In this document: piece after piece, positions 8,820 through 17,300 of the stretch | How positions within the stretch are numbered: the stretch's first letter is position 1 | How the letters are laid out: the number at the start of each line of letters is the position of its first letter | From: CAIVAT01 sp964355945 | GTDB taxonomy: Bacteria > Bacteroidota > Bacteroidia > Bacteroidales > FEN-979 | Direction of reading: 5' to 3' | NCBI GenBank assembly: GCA_964355945.1 | Contig: CAYHGE010000018.1 | Span: 1-46,993, forward strand | Length of the DNA: 46,993 bases | Translations under genes and position numbers: made by a program | Notes under the pieces: model-generated | What the model saw: the letters and a program-made list of their open reading frames with translations, nothing else | Told to the model about the DNA's origin: nothing | Databases searched by the model: none

Positions 8820-9716
8820 TTAGCTATTCTGAAACACCCATGCAAAAACCTGTGAGAACTCTTCGTAGGTTGTTGGCGAAGAGTTCGCTTCGGTTCGGTG
8901 ATGTCCGTTCAGCAGGGTGCCGTCGTTGATGGCTTTAGCCAGGTCAACCATTAACCTTGCGGCATCCTCGCCGCAGAATCCTGAGGCTACCATCCCTTTG
9001 ATTGCATCTTCATAAGGAAACTCCACGTAGGGGAGCTCCGGCATCCCAATCGCCTTCCCGGCTATGGCAATAACTTCCGAATAGCTGATGTCGCGGGGGC
9101 CCAGGACAAACTCTATGGTATTGCCTGTGAAACCAAGGTCAAGCAAGCGTTTTGCAGCAACGGCACCAATGTCTTTCGTGGCTACCATCGGGAACTTCAG
9201 ACCGGCACTGATTGGCGTACCTGCAATGCCCATGTGTTTTATCGTTCCGATCTGGCCCAGGGTGTTTTCCATAAAATAGGTCGGACGCAGGTTCAGTACA
9301 TTGGCTCCTTTCAGCCCGAGGAGCAACTCTTCCATGTAGCCAAGCCCGTCGACGATCCCGGCACCTTTGCGAAGATGGGCTCCCACACTGCTTAGTAATA
9401 CGACGTTGGGAACATTGTTTGCTTTCAATGCTTCGAAATAGTTGTCGGAGATCTTTTTTTGCTCCTGGAAGACATCTGCTGCGAACATATCTGGCATTAA
9501 AAGGCAGAATACCGCGTCAGCACCTTTAAATGCCTTTGTGAGAAACTCCCTGTCGTAGGAGTCGCCGGCCATGGCAATGGCTCCCATGTCGGCCAGCTCT
9601 TTTAATTTGTCGGCATTGCGGGCAATGACTGTTACATTCTGACCTTTTGCAAGCAATTCAGTTGCAACGATCTTTCCAATTTTACCGGTGGCACCGGTGA
9701 TTACATACTTTTTCAT
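8820..9716 (-). CDS. NmrA-like NAD(P)-binding oxidoreductase (atypical SDR)
   Basis: The 298-residue protein begins MKKYVITGATGKIG, a Rossmann nucleotide-binding loop (GATGKIG, residues 8-14) of the kind found in NmrA/HSCARG-type and quinone oxidoreductase-like atypical short-chain dehydrogenases. VTVIARNADKL follows in the second strand, where specificity for NADP is usually set. The classical YxxxK catalytic pair is not obvious, as in NmrA relatives that sense or reduce small quinones. It should be cytosolic. It lies 57 bases behind the marR-type gene on the same strand, and a perfect TTGTATATACAA palindrome sits in that gap, so it is probably the regulated target of that MarR protein. The substrate cannot be told from sequence. 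Confidence 0.8.
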   Translation of the reverse strand: MKKYVITGATGKIGKIVATELLAKGQNVTVIARNADKLKELADMGAIAMAGDSYDREFLTKAFKGADAVFCLLMPDMFAADVFQEQKKISDNYFEALKANNVPNVVLLSSVGAHLRKGAGIVDGLGYMEELLLGLKGANVLNLRPTYFMENTLGQIGTIKHMGIAGTPISAGLKFPMVATKDIGAVAAKRLLDLGFTGNTIEFVLGPRDISYSEVIAIAGKAIGMPELPYVEFPYEDAIKGMVASGFCGEDAARLMVDLAKAINDGTLLNGHHRTEANSSPTTYEEFSQVFAWVFQNS

Positions 9717-9745
9717 ATTGATGTGATTTGGTTTATGTTAATTAT

Positions 9746-9757
9746 TTGTATATACAA
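9746..9757. promoter_or_regulatory. Palindromic MarR operator candidate (site 2)
   Basis: TTGTATATACAA is a perfect 12-bp palindrome in the spacer upstream of the oxidoreductase. It matches the site at 10229-10240 at 11 of 12 positions. The flanking ATTA and CGAAT add little symmetry. Confidence 0.6.
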
Positions 9758-9773
9758 CGAATGAAATAAAAAA

Positions 9774-10202
9774 TTATTTTGATGCCAGTTTGATTGCAGA
9801 CTGAAATACACTCCCGGTGAGCAGACGTGCATTTTCCTCCCCGAGAATATCGGTAAACCTCAGGTAGAGCTTGAACCATGCTGCTTTTATCGCTTCATTC
9901 AACTCAACGGAAGCCGGCGTCGGGTAGATCATCGTGATCCTGCCTTTGCTGTGTTTTTTGACCAGTCCGCGGTTTTCGAGTTTGTCAACAAGACGGGTCA
10001 CGGTCGACGGGGTCAGCATCATGATCTCTGCCAACTCCCCGGCATGAATGCCGGGGTTTTTATTTACCGTCATAACCACGAAGGCATAGCTGGGAGCGAG
10101 GTCCACGGCGGAAAACTCCTCCTCCGCCATCCTTGTCACGATCCGGGCCAGGGCATTTGAAGCGTAGTACAGGCAATTGCAATAGGTGGCTTTGTCATTC
10201 AT
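9774..10202 (-). CDS. MarR-family transcriptional regulator
   Basis: The 142-residue protein shows the MarR winged-helix pattern: an N-terminal dimerisation helix, then HAGELAEIMMLTPSTVTRLVDKLENRGLV as the helix-turn-helix (about residues 54-82) and KKHSKGRITMIYPT as the wing. MarR proteins usually repress their own operon and let go on binding phenolics or oxidants. Upstream is a box reading TATCTTTG on the - strand (10211-10218) with TTG at about -33, and a near-palindrome TTGTATGTACAA lies between them. This supports autorepression. The transcription start would fall within a few bases of the ATG, giving an almost leaderless message. The effector is unknown. Confidence 0.85.
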   Translation of the reverse strand: MNDKATYCNCLYYASNALARIVTRMAEEEFSAVDLAPSYAFVVMTVNKNPGIHAGELAEIMMLTPSTVTRLVDKLENRGLVKKHSKGRITMIYPTPASVELNEAIKAAWFKLYLRFTDILGEENARLLTGSVFQSAIKLASK

Positions 10203-10210
10203 TTCAGGGA

Positions 10211-10241
10211 CAAAGATAAAACAAATATTTGTATGTACAAC
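10211..10241 (-). promoter_or_regulatory. marR promoter with overlapping operator
   Basis: Reading the - strand, GTTG (10238-10241), a 19-base spacer and TATCTTTG (10211-10218) resemble the Bacteroidota -33/-7 promoter with one mismatch. TTGTATGTACAA (10229-10240) fills the upstream spacer and overlaps the -33 element, where a bound dimer would block RNA polymerase. Confidence 0.5.
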
Positions 10242-10295
10242 AATATTTTTTTGGTTTATTTTAATGCGGCATTTTTAATAAGGGAATGATCTTCC

Positions 10296-10632
10296 CTACT
10301 GCAGTAATTTCTTGATTTCCTCCTTTAGCTTTGGCAGGTAATTTATCAAAACACCCCAGATATTCTCATCTGAAACCGTATCCTAGCCATGAATTATTTG
10401 GTTTCGCAACCCAACAATCCGGTGAGCGTTTTCAATTTCAAATTCAGGATCTTCTTTAAGAATTCTGTTAGTTGCCTTCACCTATAATTTCCAAATCTCG
10501 TTCGACAGCCCGTTTTAAAAGGATATTAGTCTGATAATTTTCGAACGATTGGCTATTCTGATCAAAGTAAGAATCAATTTCTTCAATAGCAAACTTAATG
10601 TCGTACAAACATTTAAGTACTTTTTCGTTCAT
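10296..10632 (-). pseudogene. hepT: Broken HepT-like HEPN toxin (DUF86)
   Basis: Read on the - strand from the ATG at 10632, the product begins MNEKVLKCLYDIKFAIEEID and matches the HepT/DUF86 HEPN ribonuclease pattern through VERDLEIIGE. An extra base near 10475-10476 then shifts the frame and causes an early stop. Removing it restores TNRILKEDPEF and RIVGLRNQIIHG, the family's RX4HXY active site. In that motif the tyrosine codon itself is TAG (10383-10385), after which the frame reads on to a normal end at LLQ. So there are two disabling lesions. In characterised HepT-MntA pairs this tyrosine receives AMP groups from MntA, and the motif's R and H are needed for RNase activity. The gene overlaps the 3' end of the mntA-type gene by 20 bases. 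Confidence 0.8.
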
Positions 10633-10924
10633 AGATCAAAAATTTATCACGGTCAACGATTTTTCGGAAAACAGGATTTTTAATTGACTGATTTTCCAAC
10701 AGGTCAACATGCCGGTTAAACAATTGCTCAAATTGTTCCTTGAGGTCCATGTAATTGTCAAAATAATCGAGTAAATCAATATTTGAGAATTGTACCAGCA
10801 TATCGATATCACTGGAATTGTTGAACCTGTCTGTGAGAATAGAGCCAAACAGATATAATTTTTTAACCTTGTGATTTTCACAAAGAGATGAAATATCAGT
10901 TTTATTTTTATCAATCAATTCCAT
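10613..10924 (-). CDS. mntA: MntA-like minimal nucleotidyltransferase antitoxin
   Basis: The 103-residue protein has the polymerase-beta-type nucleotidyltransferase signature: LYLFGSILTDRFNNSSDIDMLVQF gives GS (about residues 27-28) followed by SDID with two metal-binding aspartates, and a further Asp in HVDLLE about 50 residues on. MntA enzymes add AMP to a tyrosine of the HepT HEPN toxin and so silence it. This copy appears intact, but its partner, immediately downstream and overlapping by 20 bases, is frameshifted and stopped at the target tyrosine. It may be a leftover antitoxin or may act on another HepT encoded elsewhere. Confidence 0.85.
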   Translation of the reverse strand: MELIDKNKTDISSLCENHKVKKLYLFGSILTDRFNNSSDIDMLVQFSNIDLLDYFDNYMDLKEQFEQLFNRHVDLLENQSIKNPVFRKIVDRDKFLIYERKST

Positions 10925-10976
10925 TCAACAAATTTAGATAAAAACATCTTCCCTTTAAGTCAGGATAAAGTTAATG

Positions 10977-10993
10977 ATTTGATGAAATCAAAT
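10977..10993. terminator. Weak hairpin after the hydrogenase operon
   Basis: ATTTGAT-GAA-ATCAAAT forms a 7-bp stem with a 3-base loop, 31 bases past the stop of the outer-membrane protein gene on the - strand. The stem is AT-rich and no clear U-run follows, so terminator function is uncertain. Confidence 0.25.
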
Positions 10994-11024
10994 TTCACGT
11001 TGGTTTCAGGAATGAACCATTTGA

Positions 11025-11702
11025 TTAGAACTTCCCAAACTTTAAGCCGATGGTTGCCGTAAAATTATTCATCAGCGTTGAAGGTGTATTGATCAGCTGA
11101 AGATCACCGGCATACCGGTAACTTACTCCTGCATTGAGACGCATGAATTTCTGAAGATTGATCTCAACCCTGACGCCGGGCTCCACCACAAAAAATGCAT
11201 CACTGTCGATGGTTTGATGGCACCGGTCCCTTTCATCGCCCTTCCATACGTCGTATTCGAGTTCTGTAACATAGGTTGCATAGCCTCCGCCGATTAGCAC
11301 AGGAAATGTTACATGAACCATCGATTTAGGAAACAGGGTGTATTCAACAAGCAGCCCCCCGTATCCTCCGATGAGGTAAACGCCTGCTGTATCGGTGACA
11401 TTTGTATAAAGAAGGCTTTTTTGGTTCAACCAGCCTCTGCCAGTGAGCCCCAGCGCGAAATTATGGTTCAGGATCACGCCGCCGCTCACGCCACCCAGCC
11501 ATGCATTCCTGCCATCAAATTGGGTATAGCCGGGATCAATCCCGACAAACCAGCCTAATTTCATTGTCGTACCTTTTCCAAAGATGGTTTTCAGATCATC
11601 ATCGGACGATGATTTTTGTGGTTCAGTTTGTGCGAAAATTGCATTCGCAGTCAAGGCGAAAATTATCACCAATATTTTTCCAGGATTCATCAAGTGTTTC
11701 AT
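11025..11702 (-). CDS. Outer-membrane beta-barrel-like protein
   Basis: I start this gene at the ATG at 11702, one base after the hydrogenase stop; the longer frame upstream would lie wholly inside that gene. The protein then begins MKHLMNPGKILVIIFALTANAIFAQ, a clear signal peptide, giving about 225 residues. After a short polar linker the chain alternates glycine- and aromatic-rich strands (GGVSGGVILNHNFALGLTGRG, GGYGGLLVEYTLF, HVTFPVLIGGGYATYV) and ends in GLKFGKF, with a C-terminal Phe as in many outer-membrane barrels. No enzymatic motif is seen. Being coupled to a Tat-exported hydrogenase, it may help place that enzyme in the envelope, which is an inference from position only. Confidence 0.7.
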   Translation of the reverse strand: MKHLMNPGKILVIIFALTANAIFAQTEPQKSSSDDDLKTIFGKGTTMKLGWFVGIDPGYTQFDGRNAWLGGVSGGVILNHNFALGLTGRGWLNQKSLLYTNVTDTAGVYLIGGYGGLLVEYTLFPKSMVHVTFPVLIGGGYATYVTELEYDVWKGDERDRCHQTIDSDAFFVVEPGVRVEINLQKFMRLNAGVSYRYAGDLQLINTPSTLMNNFTATIGLKFGKF

Positions 11703-11703
11703 G

Positions 11704-13155
11704 TTATAGCAAATTTGATTTGTTGTTATATGTTGTATGCAGAAATTGCTTTGCGGTCGGGCCGCCGACCTCGCCAATAAATTCGTTGTATATTGCTTTA
11801 ATGTCAGGATTTTCATGACAATATCGGGTGGAAGCCTGTGTATCGGCAGTATTCAGAGCGCTGATTCGCTTCTGTATTATGCTGGTTATGGCAGGTTGAC
11901 CAGCACCTCCGACACATCCACCTTTACATGCCATTACCTCAATGAAATGGTATTTGCAAGATCCTTTCATTACTTGTTCAAGTAATTTCTGTGCATTTCT
12001 CATTTCATAACATACAGCAACATTGAGAACCGTTTTTCCGATGGTAACCTGCGCCTCCTTTAATCCTGTAAGACCTTGTACCTGTTGCAGATCCAGCATG
12101 TTTTCAGGTGGATTGGTCCCTGTGATATTAAAGTACGCCGTACGAAGAGCAGCCCTGGTCACGCCCCCGGTATTTCCAAAGATAATACCAGCTCCAGATG
12201 CAGTACCCATAAACGAATCGAAATGTGCTGATTGGGCACTTAAATTAATGTTGCGCATTTTTAGCAATTTGGCTAATTCATTGGTGGTAATAACAATGTC
12301 GGTGCCTTTTAGGCCATTTATGTCGAGTTCGTCACGTGTTATTTCATATTTTTTGGCAGAGCAAGGCGTTATTGCCACATGGATAATATTCTGTGGGTTT
12401 AATCCACTCTTTTCAGCAAAATAGCTCTTAACCATCGCGCCTTGCATACTTACCGGACTTTTAGTGGTCGACAGGTATGGAAGCAGCGACGGGTAATAAA
12501 TCTCCACGTACTTTACCCAGGCCGGACAACAACTTGTAAACTGTGGTATGTTGATATTCTCCTCAAGGCGTTTCTGGAGTTCACCCGCTTCCTCCATAAT
12601 GGTTAAATCGGCGCTGAAGTTTGTGTCGAGCACATAGTCAAATCCAACAGCACGACAGGCTCCAACCATGTTTTCCAGAATGAAAGAACCCGCATCCATA
12701 CCAAAGTAGTCGCCAATTCCGACACGGACCGAGGGCGAGATCGAGGCAATAACGATGGTGGATGGATCATCAATTGCATTTAACACATCCTGCCAGTTAT
12801 ACTTTTCTGTCAGGGCGCCCTCATCACACGCCTTGATGCATGTTCCGCAATGGATACAAACATGTTTTGCGTCGGTTGCATGATAAGTTCCGAACACTTT
12901 TTGCTTCTCTGCACATGCCTCCACGCAGTCGCCGCATTCTTCACACTGCTCCCTCCACAATGCGATTGAAGGATTTTCATTCTGGATAGGCAAATAATCC
13001 AAATCTGATGCAACATTTGCCCCATTGGAATCCTTTGAACAGGAAAGTAACCACCCTGTTCCCAGGATAACCGATGCGTTATAGAACACGCATTTTCCGA
13101 TAAATTTCCGCCGGCTTATTGTGTTTATTTCATTTATTCCTCCATCGGATTTCAT
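11704..13155 (-). CDS. Tat-signal, lipoprotein-type [FeFe] hydrogenase
   Basis: The 483-residue protein has all the core [FeFe]-hydrogenase motifs. Two ferredoxin [4Fe-4S] sets are present (C71, C74, C77, C81 and C100, C103, C106, C110). The H-cluster ligands are in TSCCPAW (C209-C210), TPCSAKKYE (C265) and MACKGGCVGGAGQP (C410, C414), with FMGTASGAGIIFGNTGG between. A small-subunit-like tail follows (RYCHENPDIKAIYNEF ... KQFLHTTY). Motif 2 has Thr where the family usually has Met, and motif 3 has Lys for Pro. The N-terminus is unusual: SRRKFIG (residues 14-20) is a twin-arginine signal, followed by a hydrophobic stretch and the lipobox LLSC with Cys39. It therefore appears to be exported folded and lipid-anchored. 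Maturases HydEFG are not in the window. Its start overlaps the upstream gene (ATGA). Confidence 0.85.
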   Translation of the reverse strand: MKSDGGINEINTISRRKFIGKCVFYNASVILGTGWLLSCSKDSNGANVASDLDYLPIQNENPSIALWREQCEECGDCVEACAEKQKVFGTYHATDAKHVCIHCGTCIKACDEGALTEKYNWQDVLNAIDDPSTIVIASISPSVRVGIGDYFGMDAGSFILENMVGACRAVGFDYVLDTNFSADLTIMEEAGELQKRLEENINIPQFTSCCPAWVKYVEIYYPSLLPYLSTTKSPVSMQGAMVKSYFAEKSGLNPQNIIHVAITPCSAKKYEITRDELDINGLKGTDIVITTNELAKLLKMRNINLSAQSAHFDSFMGTASGAGIIFGNTGGVTRAALRTAYFNITGTNPPENMLDLQQVQGLTGLKEAQVTIGKTVLNVAVCYEMRNAQKLLEQVMKGSCKYHFIEVMACKGGCVGGAGQPAITSIIQKRISALNTADTQASTRYCHENPDIKAIYNEFIGEVGGPTAKQFLHTTYNNKSNLL

Positions 13156-13520
13156 TTACCTGAACCTTTCCAAAGCTTGTCGAGAAACCCGGTTACTGTA
13201 TCTAATAAACCTTGTACTCCATTCTGTGAAATATAGTTAATAAGCTGTATGAGCAGCGGCAGAAGTGCAATAATAACCCCGACGGCAATGATCAATAATA
13301 CGATAACTGCCATTGTTACAATCAGTTTCAGCTTTCTGTCATTCCTGATCCTGTTCAGAATGGCTAACATTTTCATATGGCCTTCATTGCCGTGTGACGG
13401 ATAGTGCCGTTCCTGTGAATATCTGTTGTAATCATGTTCATCATGACCACGATGGTATCCGTGTTCCCTGTAATTGCCGTGATGCTTGCGTTTGTCTTCA
13501 AAAAAATCATCAAATCCCAT
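13152..13520 (-). CDS. Small His-rich membrane protein in the hydrogenase operon
   Basis: From the ATG at 13520 the product is about 122 residues: MGFDDFFEDKRKHHG, a very polar stretch rich in His, Tyr, Arg and Glu (HHGNYREHGYHRGHDEHDYNR), then a basic helix and one or two transmembrane segments (VTMAVIVLLIIAVGVIIALLPLLIQLI), ending in an amphipathic tail. Longer starts exist at 13580 (ATG) and 13589 (TTG). I do not recognise the family. The His-rich segment could bind metal. The stop overlaps the hydrogenase start by four bases, so the two are co-translated, and a role in anchoring or metal handling for the hydrogenase is possible but unproven. Confidence 0.65.
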   Translation of the reverse strand: MGFDDFFEDKRKHHGNYREHGYHRGHDEHDYNRYSQERHYPSHGNEGHMKMLAILNRIRNDRKLKLIVTMAVIVLLIIAVGVIIALLPLLIQLINYISQNGVQGLLDTVTGFLDKLWKGSGK

Positions 13521-13629
13521 ATCAAATTGTTTTAAAAGGGTAAATAAATGCAAATTCTCAAAATCATTGAATATCTGCATATTCAACAAACAAGAGTATT
13601 GCCTGAAAAGAAGAAATTGTGATAGAAGT

Positions 13630-13932
13630 TTAGGAAATCTTTGGCGGTTGCCAAACAGAAAGGAAGAATTTATTGATCAGAAATAAGTTGCGGGGAGTTG
13701 GCATTTGAATTAAATAATCAGCCAATGAACAACTTTCTGCTACCTGAGAATTCTGATCATGGTTGAATGAATCAATGTCCGAACAGAAACAATTTTCAAG
13801 GTTCTCTGAACCCGAAGACATTTCTACCGTAAATGACCGGATGTCGGAATGAGCATATGGATCTATGCCGAAACAGAGAAGAACTGACAGTGCAATCAAT
13901 AATCCAAACGAAATTTTCCGGTTTTTTTTCAT
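13630..13932 (-). CDS. Small secreted protein of unknown function
   Basis: This 100-residue product has a convincing signal peptide (MKKNRKISFGLLIALSVLLCFG). The mature part contains three Cys (ENCFCSD and AESCSLAD) and ends QPPKIS. I recognise no domain. It lies upstream of the His-rich membrane protein on the same strand and may be the first gene of the hydrogenase operon. A -7-like box (TAATTTTG on the - strand, 13940-13947) sits just before the ATG and would leave almost no leader, so either the message is leaderless or that box is not the promoter. Confidence 0.5.
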   Translation of the reverse strand: MKKNRKISFGLLIALSVLLCFGIDPYAHSDIRSFTVEMSSGSENLENCFCSDIDSFNHDQNSQVAESCSLADYLIQMPTPRNLFLINKFFLSVWQPPKIS

Positions 13933-14004
13933 CTGCTGACAAAATTACTTCTATTTGCAGCAGTGCGGGCAGCCGGGCTTGTTAAATAATTGTTAATAAA
14001 TGCA

Positions 14005-14322
14005 TCATAGCAATTCAGATACTGCCAGTTCAACCTGCCGGAGAAGCTTCATTACATTTGTTGTGAACTCGTTCAGATGAATCCCTTCCCTGCACTGCTT
14101 CTCAATATGGTCTGCCAGGATTCGGCCCTCATGTATCCGGGCGCAAAACCCGGACTTGTTCAGAACAGTCCACCTGCAGTCGAAAAAAAATTTTGTCAGG
14201 ATGCTGGTTGCCTTGAGCAAAGGAGCGCGGATGCCACGCGGAGTTTTCGCTGATATCAAATTTAGACGAAAAATCTGATTGGACAAAATTTGGGGGTCAG
14301 GAAATACTCGTGTTCCTGGCAC
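14005..14322 (-). CDS. Doubtful short ORF
   Basis: An open frame of 105 codons starting at a GTG, 23 bases after the 1217-residue gene. It has no signal peptide and no domain I recognise; the C-terminal half (HIEKQCREGIHLNEFTTNVMKLLRQVELAV) could be helical. The frame also runs upstream of the GTG without an ATG. It may be a gene remnant or chance. Confidence 0.2.
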   Translation of the reverse strand: MPGTRVFPDPQILSNQIFRLNLISAKTPRGIRAPLLKATSILTKFFFDCRWTVLNKSGFCARIHEGRILADHIEKQCREGIHLNEFTTNVMKLLRQVELAVSELL

Positions 14323-14345
14323 CCTGTCAATGACATCCTGATCGG

Positions 14346-17300
14346 TCAGCGTTTGATGATTTTCTCACTACCCGCGTTTATTTCACCTTCAACCCTGACC
14401 AGATAGATTCCTGCAGGCCAGGCAGAAATGGAGAAATCGTGTTTTATTTCATCGGCTATCACGGCTGAAAGGATGTTTTTCCCGTTCATGCTGTAGATGG
14501 TCACACTGGTTTTTTCATGGGGTACATACCCGTTTAGTTCAAGGGTGAATATGTCGGTTGTCGGGTTCGGATATATTCGGAAAAAAGGCGGGTCTGGTTT
14601 CATCGTCATCTCCTGTTCGCCCATCACTGCCGCGGTCATGGCAGGAGTTGTGCAATAGGGGCCGGAAGGAGCGATATATGCGTGCAGATAGCCTCCCGGC
14701 GCCACCGTTGCCGAAGGGTTAAACAGGATGTTCTGACCGGCGATCAGGGTGGCGGTTCCCCCGTTCTGAACGGTGAATGTTGTTGCACTGCCCGCGATGG
14801 TAAGGGTTTGCGTGGCATTAAAACAGCGGCTGCCGGCCACACTGATATTTTGTAGTGTCTGGCTGGCCGGAATGCCGACCTCGATATCATCAATGCACAC
14901 CCCGCGTCCCCATTTGGCATTTCCTTCAAAAGCGATGTTGTAATTGCCCGGGATTTCGGGTAAGGCTATTGTTTCATGGGTCCATGCTGTAATACTGGCC
15001 GTATAGGAGGCCAGCAGCGTCCAGGTGGTGGCGGTGGATAACTTGCAATAAACCGACAGCTGGTCCTGGGTGCCATACCATTCAGCCTGGGTATGCCAGA
15101 AACTCAGCTGCGGGCTGGTGACGGATGCCAGGTTGAACAGGGGAGTGATCAGCCGTGTTTTATTGTCGGCAGAATTGTTGTCCTTCAAACAGGCATTGTA
15201 TGTTCCCCCGTGGGCTGCTGCAGGGTTGCTGCCACCGTTGCCGGAAACAAAGGTCCAGTTTAACCCCGAATTGTTTACCTGTGCCTGTGTCCAGCAATTT
15301 GGGATCACCCCTCCGCTTTCAAAACCTTCGGTCCAGGGAAAGGTGGAAATCGTGCAATTGGCAACATTGATATAGTCCGTCTTTATTTTTGTATCCGGCC
15401 CCACCGTGTTGGTCGCAGTGAGGGTGACGGAATATGCACCGGGAGCCGAAAACTGAACCTGCGGATTTTGTGAGGAGGCGGTTGTACCGCCGGTAAAAAC
15501 AACCGTTGCCGGGCTGAACGACCAGTCCCATATTGTCGGGAAATTCGCAGACAGGTCGGCGAAAGTAACCGTGTGTGCGACCATCGGGTTGGTGGAAGAT
15601 GCTGAAAAATCAGCAACAGGCGGAACCGTGATGCTGTAACAGCTGATCGTTGCCGCCCACCCTGTTTTTATAATACTTCCATCGGAATGGAACCGGAATG
15701 TTAATGCACCTGCTGTGTTTGATGCGGTAACTGTTCCGGGGCTGTTGGTGCCGAAATATTTGCCGATAATCGGTGCAGCGGAATTTGTGCCATTGTAGAT
15801 GGTCAGCGTATCCCGGTTTAGTTCCGTTGAGAACGAAGTAAAGGCAAACCTGATCTGTGACCCGGCGGTGGAAGGGTGAAATGTTTCTGTAAAGGTTTCG
15901 TCGTTCTGGTAGCTGGCTGACGGGCCTCCGGTGTCGTAAAAAATGCCGGTACAGGTGGTGACGGAGCCATTGGTGATTTTAAAAACCGGATCAACAACAG
16001 TGATGCAACCGCTCTTTGTGATCGTGTCGGATGCACCGGGTGTTGTCACAACCAGGGAAACATCATAAGTCCCGATGGTATAATAGGTTACCGATGGAGG
16101 ATTCTGGCCGTTGAAAGTGGAAGGAGTTCCCCCCGGGAAGGACCATTGCCAGGTAACCGGGTTGCACAACGACTGATCGGTGAAGGTCACTGAATTTTCA
16201 GTTGCAACCGTGGCCGGGGTATTCGTGAAGCCGGCAACCACATCCTTCACGGTGATGTAACCGGTTTTGGTTTCAGTATCGCTTGCTATGCCATCTGATA
16301 CGGTGAGCGTAATATCGTAAATGCCGGGGATTGAATAGGTGACAGCCGGAGGATTTTGACCAATATATGCCGATGGTGTCCCTCCCGGAAAGCTCCATGT
16401 CCAGGTGGTCGGGCCACCGGTTGACATATCTGTAAATGTTGCCGCCGACCCTGTGCAGATGGTTGAATTTACTGCAGCAAACCTGGCATTCGGTCCCAGT
16501 TCAAACGGAGATACGTAGGTCATGTAAACACCTCCCCGGTTATCGGTCCAGCAGGGATAAACTTTTCCTCCTTTGGAGGTGATGCCCAGATAGTCACCCA
16601 TGTACCCGGCCGCGAGGCCCGGTATGGCCAGCGGGGTAAATGCCACGTCACTCACCCTGAAGTCGGTCCAGCTGCTTCCGGCGTCGGTTGAACAGGCTGT
16701 AAATACTTCGCACTGGGTGGCAGAGACATCCCTGTCATCGTAAAACACCACACTCAGGGCTCCTGTTTCCGTGTCACAGCTGATCCATGGGAAATATGCC
16801 TCCTTGCCGGCCAGGTTCGGTCCCTGGTTTACCCGCACAGGTACTGACCATGTCGATCCTTGATCTGATGACCGGATCATGTAAACACTCTTGTTGGTTC
16901 CGGTGTTGATGCCGGGAGTGCCGGTATTGGTCCAGACGATATAGATGTTGCCATTGTAGGGGCCTCCGCTGATATCCACCGCCATAACCGGGTAGGAATT
17001 GACCCTGTGGTCTTTCAGAACGCCCGTTTTCCGGATGCCTTTGATGTTGGAGATCACCCTTGCCGCGGGCTGGAAGCTGACACCCCCGTCGGTCGATCTG
17101 GCAAACCCGATGGCTTTTTCGTCCGCCGGCCAGCTGTCATAAATCGTCCATGCTGCATAGACTTGTCCGCCGGGGCCTGTCTGCAGGTTTACTCCCTGGT
17201 TCAGATACCCGGCATTGACGCCTGCGCTGATCTTCATAGGGGTGCTCCAGGCAACACCGTCATTTGTTGAATGGGAGATCTTGATCTCGCTGTCGTCGGT

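Noticed and set aside
8747..8929. A 60-codon + strand frame over the hairpin and palindrome
   Set aside because: It runs through the 33-bp palindrome and into the 3' end of the oxidoreductase gene; it has no signal or domain.
11703..11816. N-terminal extension of the outer-membrane protein into the hydrogenase gene
   Set aside because: The signal peptide begins at the ATG at 11702; the 38 extra residues would be antecedent to it and lie inside the coding end of the hydrogenase gene in another frame.
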